Positions 1 to 6,157 are shown, counted from the first letter of the stretch. The stretch: 8,507 bases of DNA from Bacteroidales bacterium (GCA_017560705.1 JAFZEK010000057.1:1-8507), one strand, 5' to 3'. Made by a program: numbers and translations. Notes: generated by a model not told the origin, from the sequence alone.

Positions 1-385
1 GAAAACTAGTATAAAGTTACACTATATTTTTCTATTAGAAGCGTAAAATATATATAAATTTACTCGCAAAAAAAGTTGATAACTATATATGTGTTTATAT
101 TTGGCTGAAAAACAGTGTAATTACAGTTGTGGATAAATAAAATATATGTTCAAAACTGGTGTGGATTTTTGAAGAATGGTAATTGTTTACTCTATTTAAT
201 ATAGGGGGGTGTTTTTGTTCAGATTTTAGGATTAGGGTTGAGCATTATTATGAGCATAGAGGTGGGTTAAAATATAATATAAGTTGGCATTGAAAGGAAA
301 GGGATATGGGTCTTGTTTTTATTCTTTGATATGCTTGATTAATAGAGAGGTATGAAAATGTTGTTTTCTTTTTTCCTAAAAAGAA
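1..385. other. AT-rich non-coding stretch
   Basis: I see no credible reading frame on either strand. The first 200 bases are very AT-rich and contain a 10-bp palindrome, TGTAATTACA (116-125), and a DnaA-box-like site at 128-136. From about 170 the plus strand becomes visibly richer in G than C, with a run of six G at about 204-209. The stretch ends at the promoter of the caspase-like gene. The gene to the left is outside the window, so part of this may be its 3' or 5' flank. Confidence 0.6.
128..136 (-). promoter_or_regulatory. DnaA-box-like 9-mer
   Basis: TGTGGATAA on the plus strand is the exact complement of the classical DnaA box TTATCCACA. A weaker relative, TGTGGATTT, follows at 160-168, and TTGATAACT occurs nearby at 76-84. 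The surroundings are AT-rich and non-coding. One perfect box is not enough to call an origin: it could be a regulatory DnaA site or chance. Confidence 0.25.
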
Positions 386-415
386 TTGGGTGTGTATATA
401 TTTTTCTTATCTTTG
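386..415 (+). promoter_or_regulatory. Bacteroidetes-type promoter of the caspase-like gene
   Basis: TTG at 386-388 is followed after 19 bases by TATCTTTG at 408-415. This fits the known Bacteroidetes sigma-ABfr consensus (TTG or TTTG, 19-21 bases, TAnnTTTG). Transcription would begin near 420, giving a leader of about 115 nt before the ATG at 536. The match is seen directly; the start point is inferred. Confidence 0.7.
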
Positions 416-420
416 CAAAT

Positions 421-535
421 TAGATAAAAACCTAAATGAGCCGAATTATCTATGCTTTAATTGTTTGGAATATAGATAAATGAGGTGCGTTTGTAATATT
501 ATTTTTAATAGCGAAATATACTTATTATTTGAGAG
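421..535 (+). other. 5' leader with alternative weak stems
   Basis: This is the predicted untranslated leader of the caspase-like gene. TAGATAAA occurs twice (421-428, 473-480), and TTATCTA at 446-452 is complementary to both copies, so two mutually exclusive short stems are possible. The second is slightly longer (446-454 with 471-479, including one G-T pair). The stems are AU-rich and weak, so any regulatory role is speculative. No known riboswitch is recognised. Confidence 0.3.
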
Positions 536-2245
536 ATGAATACATTAGGTAAAAGAATTAAAGGACTTAAAATGTCGGTAGTATTGCTTGTTGTTTCTAT
601 ATTTTCGGTGCAAGCAATGGCTCAAAATTATGCTGAAATATCTATGCGAGAAGAGTCGATGAACTCAAGCTACAGAGAAAAGGCATTGGATAAAATCCAA
701 AAAGAGGTGGATAATGCACAAGCTATGATGACACGCAAAGCAGAAAAAATATTGTTGAATCTTCCTCTAAGAGAAAAACTTTATGACGAAGGAGAGGTGG
801 TAATAAAGTCGGGTATATTGAACGACACTTTGGAGTCGGGCGATGTAGAAATGAACTACTTCTTTGAAATCAGCTACAACTGTAGCAACCCTGATGGTGC
901 TGCTGATGATTATCCTGCTGGTGCCTACAACTATTCCGAGTCCAACTCGTGTAAGGCTATTTGTGCTCTTACAAAACAATTCTTGGACGACGATTGTAAG
1001 GGCTTCTTTACTTCGGGTAAGGAAGTGGATATTTTAATAACTAGTACTACCGATGCTGAAGCTGTAGCAGGTATACCTTACAAAGGTGAATATGGCGATT
1101 TTCGTTATTCGCCTGTAGTGTTTGACAATGTTCCTACAAGACTTACATTGTTCACTCGTGACAATATTAAAAACAATTGCGAATTGGCTTTCTTGCGTGC
1201 TCAAAGTGTGAAGAATTTCTTGGAAAAGAAGGTAAGTGTGTTGAAAGGAACTTCTAACAACTTTAATTTAGAAACATGGGAAGTGGATGCTCGTGGTAGT
1301 CAATACAGAAGAAGCTCTATTCGTATTCTTGTTCATAAGCCTTTTGATGAAAGATTAGACCAAATGGTGAAGGATATGAAAACTAACGACACCGATATAG
1401 ACATCAATATCCCTGAAACAGGTGCTGATAACAAAAATACTTTCGTGTTGATTATCTCCAACGAAAACTATCAACATGCTTTCCCTAAAGTACAGTTTGC
1501 CGACAATGATAGTAAGATTTTCTATGAATATTGTACTGATGTGTTGGGTGTACCAGAACGCCAAATACGCATGATGGAAGATGCTTCGAAAAACAAGATT
1601 CAAGTGGAAGGTTTGGATTGGCTTAAAGACTTGATGAAGGTGACAAAGGGTAAAGGTAATATTATCATTTACTATAATGGACATGGTATTCTTGACTACG
1701 ACCACTTGCCATACATTATCCCATCTAATGCTAAATCTTTAGCATCCACTAAATGGGGCAAAGCTAAGAAAGAAGAACGTGCTGAGATTCCATTGTCCAA
1801 AAAGGATGTGAAGAATTTGTTGGAAGAATCTTTGTCGATAGAAGAGATGTGTAAGCAATTCGACAATATTCCATGTAACTCGATTCTCTTTATATGTGAT
1901 GCTGGATTCAACGGAAAAATGAGAGACGGAAGTACTCTATTTGAATTTCCAAAAGCTAGTGGTAAGGTGAAAGGTTTGAGACTAAGAGGTAGCGTTATTC
2001 TTATGACTGCTGCTGGTTTCGACGAAACTGTGTATGAGTTTACTGATAAAAACCATGGATTCTTTACCTACTACTTCTTGAAGACATTGAGAGAAACTTT
2101 AGGTGATATGGAATGTGGATTGTTGTTTGAAAATGTGAAAGAAGCTGTATCTTTCGAATCTTCATTGCAAGGAAAACAACAAATACCATTTGTAACTATT
2201 GGTGGAAAAATAAGAGAGGCATGGGAATCTCATAAGTTGAAATAA
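536..2245 (+). CDS. Exported OmpA-like/caspase-like (C14 fold) protein, probably non-catalytic
   Basis: A 569-residue protein. Residues 1-30 form a signal peptide (KRIKGLK, a hydrophobic run, then cleavage near AMA-Q30), so it acts outside the cytoplasm; the first ATG gives a better n-region than Met13. Residues of about 160-270 resemble an OmpA-type region: VDILITSTTDAE, ELAFLRAQSVKNFL and RGSQYRRSSIRILV recall the TDxx and LSxxRAxxV motifs of peptidoglycan-binding OmpA domains. Residues of about 300-556 are a caspase-like domain: FVLIISNENY strand, FADNDSK, the YYNGHG motif with His383, and HGFFTYYFLKTL near the end. The second catalytic position, normally DACxSG, reads DAGFNG, with Gly457 (codon 1904-1906) in place of Cys; Cys454 lies three residues earlier. 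The N-terminal half has cysteines at 116, 139, 143, 154 and 215 that could form disulfides. It is a single-gene unit with its own promoter and terminator. The domain calls are firm for the caspase fold and moderate for OmpA; the biological role is unknown. Confidence 0.85.
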   Translation: MNTLGKRIKGLKMSVVLLVVSIFSVQAMAQNYAEISMREESMNSSYREKALDKIQKEVDNAQAMMTRKAEKILLNLPLREKLYDEGEVVIKSGILNDTLESGDVEMNYFFEISYNCSNPDGAADDYPAGAYNYSESNSCKAICALTKQFLDDDCKGFFTSGKEVDILITSTTDAEAVAGIPYKGEYGDFRYSPVVFDNVPTRLTLFTRDNIKNNCELAFLRAQSVKNFLEKKVSVLKGTSNNFNLETWEVDARGSQYRRSSIRILVHKPFDERLDQMVKDMKTNDTDIDINIPETGADNKNTFVLIISNENYQHAFPKVQFADNDSKIFYEYCTDVLGVPERQIRMMEDASKNKIQVEGLDWLKDLMKVTKGKGNIIIYYNGHGILDYDHLPYIIPSNAKSLASTKWGKAKKEERAEIPLSKKDVKNLLEESLSIEEMCKQFDNIPCNSILFICDAGFNGKMRDGSTLFEFPKASGKVKGLRLRGSVILMTAAGFDETVYEFTDKNHGFFTYYFLKTLRETLGDMECGLLFENVKEAVSFESSLQGKQQIPFVTIGGKIREAWESHKLK

Positions 2246-2270
2246 TTTATAAGGTTATATGTTGTGCTAC

Positions 2271-2310
2271 AAAACGCTGAAAGGATACTTTTCCTTTTGG
2301 CGTTTTTTTT
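2271..2310 (+). terminator. Intrinsic terminator of the caspase-like gene
   Basis: AAAACGCTGAAAGGA (2271-2285) pairs with TCCTTTTGGCGTTTT (2292-2306) around a six-base loop, with only two G-T wobbles. The 3' arm runs into eight T (2303-2310). It lies 25 bases after the stop codon. It is a strong Rho-independent terminator for the plus strand and, because the 5' arm is preceded by few A, less clearly for the minus strand. Confidence 0.9.
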
Positions 2311-2415
2311 ATTGTTGTAGCTTGCGTAGGTGTTGTGAATGCTGGGCTAAGTAATGTTCTACCACTATGTGGCTTTTCAAAAACTTTTATGGTGAATATT
2401 TATCGATAAAATAAA

Positions 2416-2482
2416 ATCCACATTTCAATAGGATATATAAGTTTTCAGAACTATAATATTTTATCCTATAGAAAATGTGGAT
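2416..2482 (-). terminator. Long inverted repeat, probable terminator of the receptor gene
   Basis: A 20-base arm at 2416-2435 (ATCCACATTTCAATAGGATA) is nearly perfectly complementary to 2462-2482, with one small interruption, around a 26-base AT-rich loop. Read on the minus strand, the hairpin follows the receptor stop codon by about 35 bases and runs into TTTTATTTTAT, so it suits termination of the receptor transcript. It also has a T-rich tail on the plus strand and may work in both directions. The long loop and arm are unusual for a simple terminator; a small mobile-element remnant is the alternative. Confidence 0.6.
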
Positions 2483-2517
2483 ATATTTTTATAATAACCC
2501 CGTAAGGGCGAATGATA

Positions 2518-4824
2518 CTATAAGCTCATTTTAACGCCTACGAATACAGTGCGAGGCAAGCCTGGTCCATAAATGAAACCTGCATCTCTGTTTGCTCCTT
2601 GGTCAAACTCTTTTTGGAAAGAATTGAAGATGTTTTTTACACCTGCGTTAATCTGTAATGTGTTGTTTTTAGCTATATTTACATCGTATGAAATCTTTAT
2701 GTTGGCATCGAAGAATTGAGGTGTTATTACTTCTTCATCTTCTGGTATGTAGCCAGCATAGTGCTGAACAAGCATGCTGCCTGTGTATGTTCCAGATAAA
2801 GATAGGTTCAACGAGTTGAGCATAGTATAGTCTACTGTGAAATATCCGTAGTTGTCGGGAGTGCGGAACATTCTTTTTTGAGGTTGTATGTTCGGGTTTT
2901 CCGACCATTTTTCGGGTTCTTTATATCTGCTTTGTTGGTGAGTGTATCCTAGTTGTATGTTGAGGTCGGTGAAAGGGCTGTAGGTTGCTTCAAAGTTTAT
3001 ACCACCCACATAAGCACCGCTTCCGTTTCTTCTTTCTAATAGTATATTGCCTTGGCTGTCGTGTCCGTTTTCGGCTAGGATAAACACATCGTTCAATGTG
3101 GTGTAGAAGCCTTCTGCTAATAAGGATAGTTTTCCATCGGACATGTTTGGCTCAAAGGTCAGAGACCCACTTAAACTGTTGGAGTGTTCTGCTTCCAAAT
3201 CAGGACTTAGGGTTATGATGGCTACCTCGCCACCTACTGCCATTATGTGTAAATCTTCGTCGAAGGCTTGTGGTGCTCGGAAGCCCGAAGAGTAGCTTAG
3301 TCTACCTATAAATGCTTTGTTGAAAGCATAGCGTAGGTTAGCACGTGGGCTGAACTCTATCTTGTCTATTAAATTGTGTTTGTCGGCTCGTACACCTAAT
3401 AGTATGCCTATTTTTTCGTTTTTCCATTCGTTTTGAATGAAAGCACTAGCAATGTGTATGTTTTGTTCTAATGTGCGGTTGTAGGCGAGTTGGATGTCTT
3501 CCAATTGATTTATGGAATATTCTATACCTGTCACAAATTCTGATGGTAGGAAAAATAGCTTCTCGAAAGAATAGTTGTATTGAGCACCGCTTACAAGGCT
3601 TAGGTCGGAGGAAGTACCGTAGGCGTTGATGTCGTATTGCGTGCCGTAGTATGAGTTGCGGTCTACGGTTTGTAAGGACGAGAATACGGATAGGCGAGTG
3701 CGTGTGTCGTTGGATATGTAATCGTAGGTTAGTCCACCGCCATGTATGTAGTGTTCTGCTTGTTCGGCAACGGTTACAAGGTGAGGAGTCAGGTCTATGC
3801 TGTCGCCACCTCGGCGGAACTCGTGCATGTTATGATATTCTAATGATAGTTTTGAGTTGTTGGAGAATTTATAGTAAGCTCTTAATCCCAATGATGAGCC
3901 GTTTAATTTCCCAAGTTCGGTGTATCCGTCGCCGTCGTGGTCGTATCCATTTCTGTTTCTAGTCATTCCAAAGATGTATGCTCCTATCTTTCTGTTGGGC
4001 GACACAAGGGCTGCGTTCATGGATGTGGTGTTGTCCCATGCTTTTCCGCCTATTAGTTGTGTAGTGTTGGAAATGTCCATAGTGTTGCGTAGGGGTTCTC
4101 GTGTTATGATGTTTACAACGCCACCGATGGCATTAGCTCCAAATATTGCTGAACCTCCGCCTCGTATTACTTCCACTCTTTCCATCATGGATACGGGTAT
4201 TTGCTCCAACCCATATACGCCTGCTAACGAGCTGAATATTGGACGGCTGTCTATCAGTATTTGGCTGTATTTGCCTTCTAGCCCGTTTATGCGTATGGCA
4301 TTTGTTCCGCAGTTTTGACAAGTGTTTTCCACTCTTAGACCCGATTGGAAGTTGAGCCCTTCGGCCAAGTTTACTGAATTGGTGTTTTCAAATACACTTG
4401 GGCTTATGATATTCACCACCGTAGCGGCTTCTTTGCGGTCCACTTCGCAGCGGTTAGCACTGATTACCACGTCTTTCATTACTATGCTGTTTTCTTCTAT
4501 GGTGAAGTGTAGTTCAGTGCTGTTGCTCATCTTGCCCACGGTTATAGTGTGCTCTTGGGTTTTGTAGCCCATGAAGGATACTACTATAGTGTGTGTGCCT
4601 ATGGGCAAATTTTCCAAATAGTAATGACCTGATTCGTTGGTGGCTGTACCTATGGTTGTGCCTTTTATATGAATGTTTACGTAGGGGAGATGTTCTCCTG
4701 TTTTGGAGTCCAAAACGTGTCCGTAAATGTTGGCATCGGTTTTTATTTGGCTAAACACTTGTAGGCTGTTTAGTATGAAAATGCAGATTGTAACTATTGG
4801 TATTATATTTTTTAGATGTCTCAT
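2518..4824 (-). CDS. TonB-dependent outer-membrane receptor
   Basis: A complete 768-residue receptor. A signal peptide covers residues 1-26 (IIPIVTICIFILNSLQVFSQ). A CarboxypepD_reg-like domain follows at about 32-97 (IYGHVLDSKTGEHLPYVNIH, ATNESGHYYLENLP, SFMGYKT), as in many Bacteroidetes receptors. The plug is at about 118-243 and includes CQNCGT (Cys169, Cys172), RINGLEG, ILIDSRPIF, GVYGLEQIP, MERVEVIRGGGSAIFG and AIGGVVNIITREP. The remainder is a 22-stranded-type beta barrel ending in PGLPRTVFVGVKMSL. It would import a bound ligand into the periplasm using TonB/ExbBD energy. Automatic annotation tends to call such plugs CirA- or BtuB-like, but the substrate cannot be read from the sequence. 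The start is ATG at 4824 with an A-rich upstream (AATTAAATAGAA) and no Shine-Dalgarno. It lies 364 bp downstream of the His-rich gene on the same strand, which together with the CxxC hints at metal or metal-complex uptake; this is inference. No cobalamin riboswitch is seen. Confidence 0.95.
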   Translation of the reverse strand: MRHLKNIIPIVTICIFILNSLQVFSQIKTDANIYGHVLDSKTGEHLPYVNIHIKGTTIGTATNESGHYYLENLPIGTHTIVVSFMGYKTQEHTITVGKMSNSTELHFTIEENSIVMKDVVISANRCEVDRKEAATVVNIISPSVFENTNSVNLAEGLNFQSGLRVENTCQNCGTNAIRINGLEGKYSQILIDSRPIFSSLAGVYGLEQIPVSMMERVEVIRGGGSAIFGANAIGGVVNIITREPLRNTMDISNTTQLIGGKAWDNTTSMNAALVSPNRKIGAYIFGMTRNRNGYDHDGDGYTELGKLNGSSLGLRAYYKFSNNSKLSLEYHNMHEFRRGGDSIDLTPHLVTVAEQAEHYIHGGGLTYDYISNDTRTRLSVFSSLQTVDRNSYYGTQYDINAYGTSSDLSLVSGAQYNYSFEKLFFLPSEFVTGIEYSINQLEDIQLAYNRTLEQNIHIASAFIQNEWKNEKIGILLGVRADKHNLIDKIEFSPRANLRYAFNKAFIGRLSYSSGFRAPQAFDEDLHIMAVGGEVAIITLSPDLEAEHSNSLSGSLTFEPNMSDGKLSLLAEGFYTTLNDVFILAENGHDSQGNILLERRNGSGAYVGGINFEATYSPFTDLNIQLGYTHQQSRYKEPEKWSENPNIQPQKRMFRTPDNYGYFTVDYTMLNSLNLSLSGTYTGSMLVQHYAGYIPEDEEVITPQFFDANIKISYDVNIAKNNTLQINAGVKNIFNSFQKEFDQGANRDAGFIYGPGLPRTVFVGVKMSL

Positions 4825-4948
4825 TTCTATTTAATTGTAAATGTGCTATTTTGTAAATGGTTTATTGTTTCTTTTATATAATGTATGTTTGAGAAAATGA
4901 ATTTGCAGTTTCAAAGCATAGCTTCGAAAAGGAATATTACATCAATGA

Positions 4949-4980
4949 CAATGTTTCGATATTTTTTTTGCGAAACATTG
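4949..4980. repeat. Perfect 10-bp inverted repeat
   Basis: CAATGTTTCG (4949-4958) and CGAAACATTG (4971-4980) are perfect complements around a 12-base T-rich loop. An alternative pairing exists: ATCAATG (4941-4947) is complementary to CATTGAT (4976-4982), overlapping the same 3' arm. The hairpin lies about 125-155 bases upstream of the receptor start. It is not followed by a T-run on the minus strand, so an operator or an RNA stability element suits it better than a terminator. Confidence 0.6.
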
Positions 4981-5054
4981 ATTAAAACTGTTGTATACTA
5001 ATGTATTATCTTGATGTTTTCATTGGGTTGAAATGCCTATATGTTTGGGTGATG

Positions 5055-5071
5055 TATATCGATATATATCG
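5055..5071. repeat. Overlapping perfect palindromes
   Basis: TATATCGATATA (5055-5066) and CGATATATATCG (5060-5071) are both perfect 12-bp palindromes that share seven bases. Such symmetric AT-rich sites can be operators for dimeric regulators, but AT-rich DNA also yields them by chance. Confidence 0.35.
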
Positions 5072-5072
5072 C

Positions 5073-5105
5073 TGCTTATCACTTCGAAAGTGAAATTGAT
5101 AAGCA
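5073..5105. repeat. Bulged hairpin
   Basis: TGCTTATCA (5073-5081) and TGATAAGCA (5097-5105) are perfect 9-bp complements. Inside them CACTT (5080-5084) and AAGTG (5088-5092) can pair around CGA, so the structure is a long stem with a small bulge on one side. It is well formed on either strand and lacks a T tail. The role is unknown. Confidence 0.5.
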
Positions 5106-5110
5106 CCAAA

Positions 5111-5166
5111 CTGCAAAACAAAACAACAACGCTTTGCCTAAAAAGAAACTTCTAAGCAAAGTGCAG
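5111..5166 (-). terminator. Possible terminator or attenuator after the His-rich gene
   Basis: On the minus strand CTTTGC (5161-5156) pairs with GCAAAG (5137-5132) and is followed by a T-rich run, GTTGTTGTTTTGTTTT. Outer arms CTGCA (5111-5115) and TGCAG (5162-5166) also match. The T tail is interrupted and the stem short, so termination would be partial at best. That would fit lower expression of the receptor than of the His-rich protein, which is inference. Confidence 0.3.
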
Positions 5167-5179
5167 ATTTAAAAATCTG
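5164..5179. repeat. Short 7-bp inverted repeat
   Basis: CAGATTT (5164-5170) and AAATCTG (5173-5179) are perfect complements with a two-base spacer, just beyond the stop codon of the His-rich gene. The left arm overlaps the outer arm of the neighbouring hairpin, so the two structures compete. The two-base gap is too tight for an RNA loop without opening the inner pairs. Confidence 0.35.
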
Positions 5180-5188
5180 TTGTATGTT

Positions 5189-5569
5189 TTACGCCAATGA
5201 AAGAGCTGTAGCTTTAGAAGAAAAGCTGATAGGAGGGGCTCGGAGTGAAAAATAAAGTATAAACTTGGAAGTATTAGGCCTTACTTCGCAATGGAAAAGC
5301 TTGGATAACAGTATGTATAAAATAGCTAATCCTGATGAAGTAGCAATTCCAAGTAATAAACTCGACGAAATGAAATGGATGAACAAGCATTGCGAAAATG
5401 TGTGTGTGTGATTTATATTTCCCGACTCATTAGAGTGATAGGGGTGAGAGTGGATAACTTGTTGTCCATCGTAGTCGTGGGTGTGAATAAATAGGGTAAC
5501 ACAACATGCATAACACAGATAAAGTGCTATGAGCGAGAATCCTAATATGTTATGTCGTTTATTTTTCAC
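5189..5569 (-). CDS. Small His-rich membrane protein, possible metal-binding partner of the receptor
   Basis: A 126-residue protein with a hydrophobic segment at about 9-27 (ILGFSLIALYLCYACCVTLF), a His-rich stretch at 29-56 (HTH, HSHPYH, HTHT) and a second hydrophobic region at about 62-92. The C-terminus carries SLRAPP (109-113 region). The His-rich stretch probably lies outside the cytoplasm and could bind a transition metal; the layout resembles small hypothetical proteins found beside TonB receptors in Bacteroidetes, which I recall but cannot verify here. The only usable start is GTG at 5567-5569: an in-frame stop (TAA) lies just upstream and no other ATG, GTG or TTG follows before the first membrane segment. 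A (TG)6 tract at 5399-5410 encodes the second His-Thr run. The gene is upstream of the receptor on the same strand. Being a gene is likely; the metal role is inferred. Confidence 0.75.
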   Translation of the reverse strand: MKNKRHNILGFSLIALYLCYACCVTLFIHTHDYDGQQVIHSHPYHSNESGNINHTHTFSQCLFIHFISSSLLLGIATSSGLAILYILLSKLFHCEVRPNTSKFILYFSLRAPPISFSSKATALSLA

Positions 5570-5573
5570 GGTG

Positions 5574-5604
5574 CAAAATTACAAAAAAAATAGTAACTGT
5601 GCAA
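5574..5604 (-). promoter_or_regulatory. Bacteroidetes-type promoter of the His-rich gene
   Basis: On the minus strand TTG (5604-5602) is followed after 20 bases by TAATTTTG (5581-5574), an exact TAnnTTTG match. Transcription would start at about 5567-5570, which coincides with the GTG start codon. The spacer contains a run of eight T. The promoter supports the reality of the small gene and could also serve the receptor further downstream. Confidence 0.7.
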
Positions 5605-6025
5605 TCTTTCTCCCTCAATAGGGTGCGATTGTAGCGTAGGTTTGTTCTTTTTATAGCTTGTTATGATTTTGAAATATAGGCTGTTGGCTTTTGCCGGGGA
5701 ATTGGTTTTATTTTTTTTCGTATGGGGGCTTGTTTATTTGTAGGCTGTTTGCTAGGAAAATGGATAAGTGTCATTACCTTTTTGTGTGATGTGTGCCCGA
5801 TTGTTTGTTTGTTGTTAGTGCGTTTTTATGGTCGTATTACTTATTAACAATAAAGCTAAATCTTCGATATATTAACAAGAGGCTATTTAACACGTGAAAA
5901 GCTATTTCTTTGTGTTGTGATGCGTATATCGTAATCTAGAAGAGTTGTTTTTGCGTTTGTTTTATAACTGTTTGTTATTCTTTATTTTATGGATTGTGCA
6001 ATTTTCTAAGGTGAGTGAATTTGGC
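5605..6025. other. Non-coding stretch, G/T-rich plus strand
   Basis: No credible gene on either strand. The plus strand is strongly asymmetric: in 5641-5760 I count about 31 G against 10 C, with T dominant. I see no RNA gene, no insertion-sequence end and no clear terminator. It may contain promoter-distal elements of the His-rich gene on its left edge. Confidence 0.5.
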
Positions 6026-6157
6026 TTGTGTTTGGATGGAGATATGCTTTCTAGATGACGAAACCCGGGTCTCCTCACGATGGTGATATGCTTTCCTCAC
6101 GATGAAACCCGGGTTTCCTCGCGATGTAGTTTTATTTTCCTCGCGATGAAAATATGC
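6026..6157. repeat. Degenerate 22-bp tandem repeat array, six units
   Basis: Units fall at 6026-6047, 6048-6069, 6070-6091, 6092-6113, 6114-6135 and 6136-6157, each exactly 22 bases. The core is TTTCCTCrCGATG followed by one of two tails: GAAACCCGGG-type (units 2 and 4) or a tail ending ATATGC (units 1, 3 and 6); unit 5 has a different tail, TAGTTTTAT. Units 1-4 therefore alternate as a 44-bp higher-order repeat. GAAACCCGGGTTTC at 6104-6117 is a perfect 14-bp palindrome across a unit boundary. There are no unique spacers, so it is not CRISPR. The function is unknown. Confidence 0.85.

Larger units (their letters stand above)
4825..5188. other. Spacer rich in inverted repeats
   Basis: This is the 364-bp gap between two same-strand genes. 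No reading frame is credible. It contains at least five inverted repeats, listed separately. I found no convincing TAnnTTTG box on the minus strand in front of the receptor gene; the nearest, TATGCTTTG, has one base too many. The receptor may therefore be read through from the promoter ahead of the His-rich gene, with the hairpins setting transcript ends or stability. This is inference. Confidence 0.5.

Noticed and set aside
767..1911. Minus-strand frames within the caspase-like gene
   Set aside because: They are antisense to a well-supported gene and show no domain or start signal.
2498..2508. Small CCC-GTAA-GGG hairpin next to the receptor stop codon
   Set aside because: Only three base pairs and no T-run on either side close enough to act as a terminator.
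4133..4321. A 62-codon minus-strand frame overlapping the receptor in another frame
   Set aside because: It lies inside the plug coding region on the same strand but in a different frame and has no own signals.
3651..4567. Three plus-strand frames inside the receptor gene
   Set aside because: They lie antisense to a clearly recognised TonB receptor, have Arg/Ser/Cys-rich shadow composition, and lack promoters or domains.
4825..5188. Cobalamin riboswitch ahead of the TonB receptor
   Set aside because: None of the conserved B12-box or core elements (for example GCCACTG) is present on the minus strand.
6026..6157. CRISPR array
   Set aside because: Units are directly abutting with no unique spacers and drift in their tails; no cas genes are present in the window.
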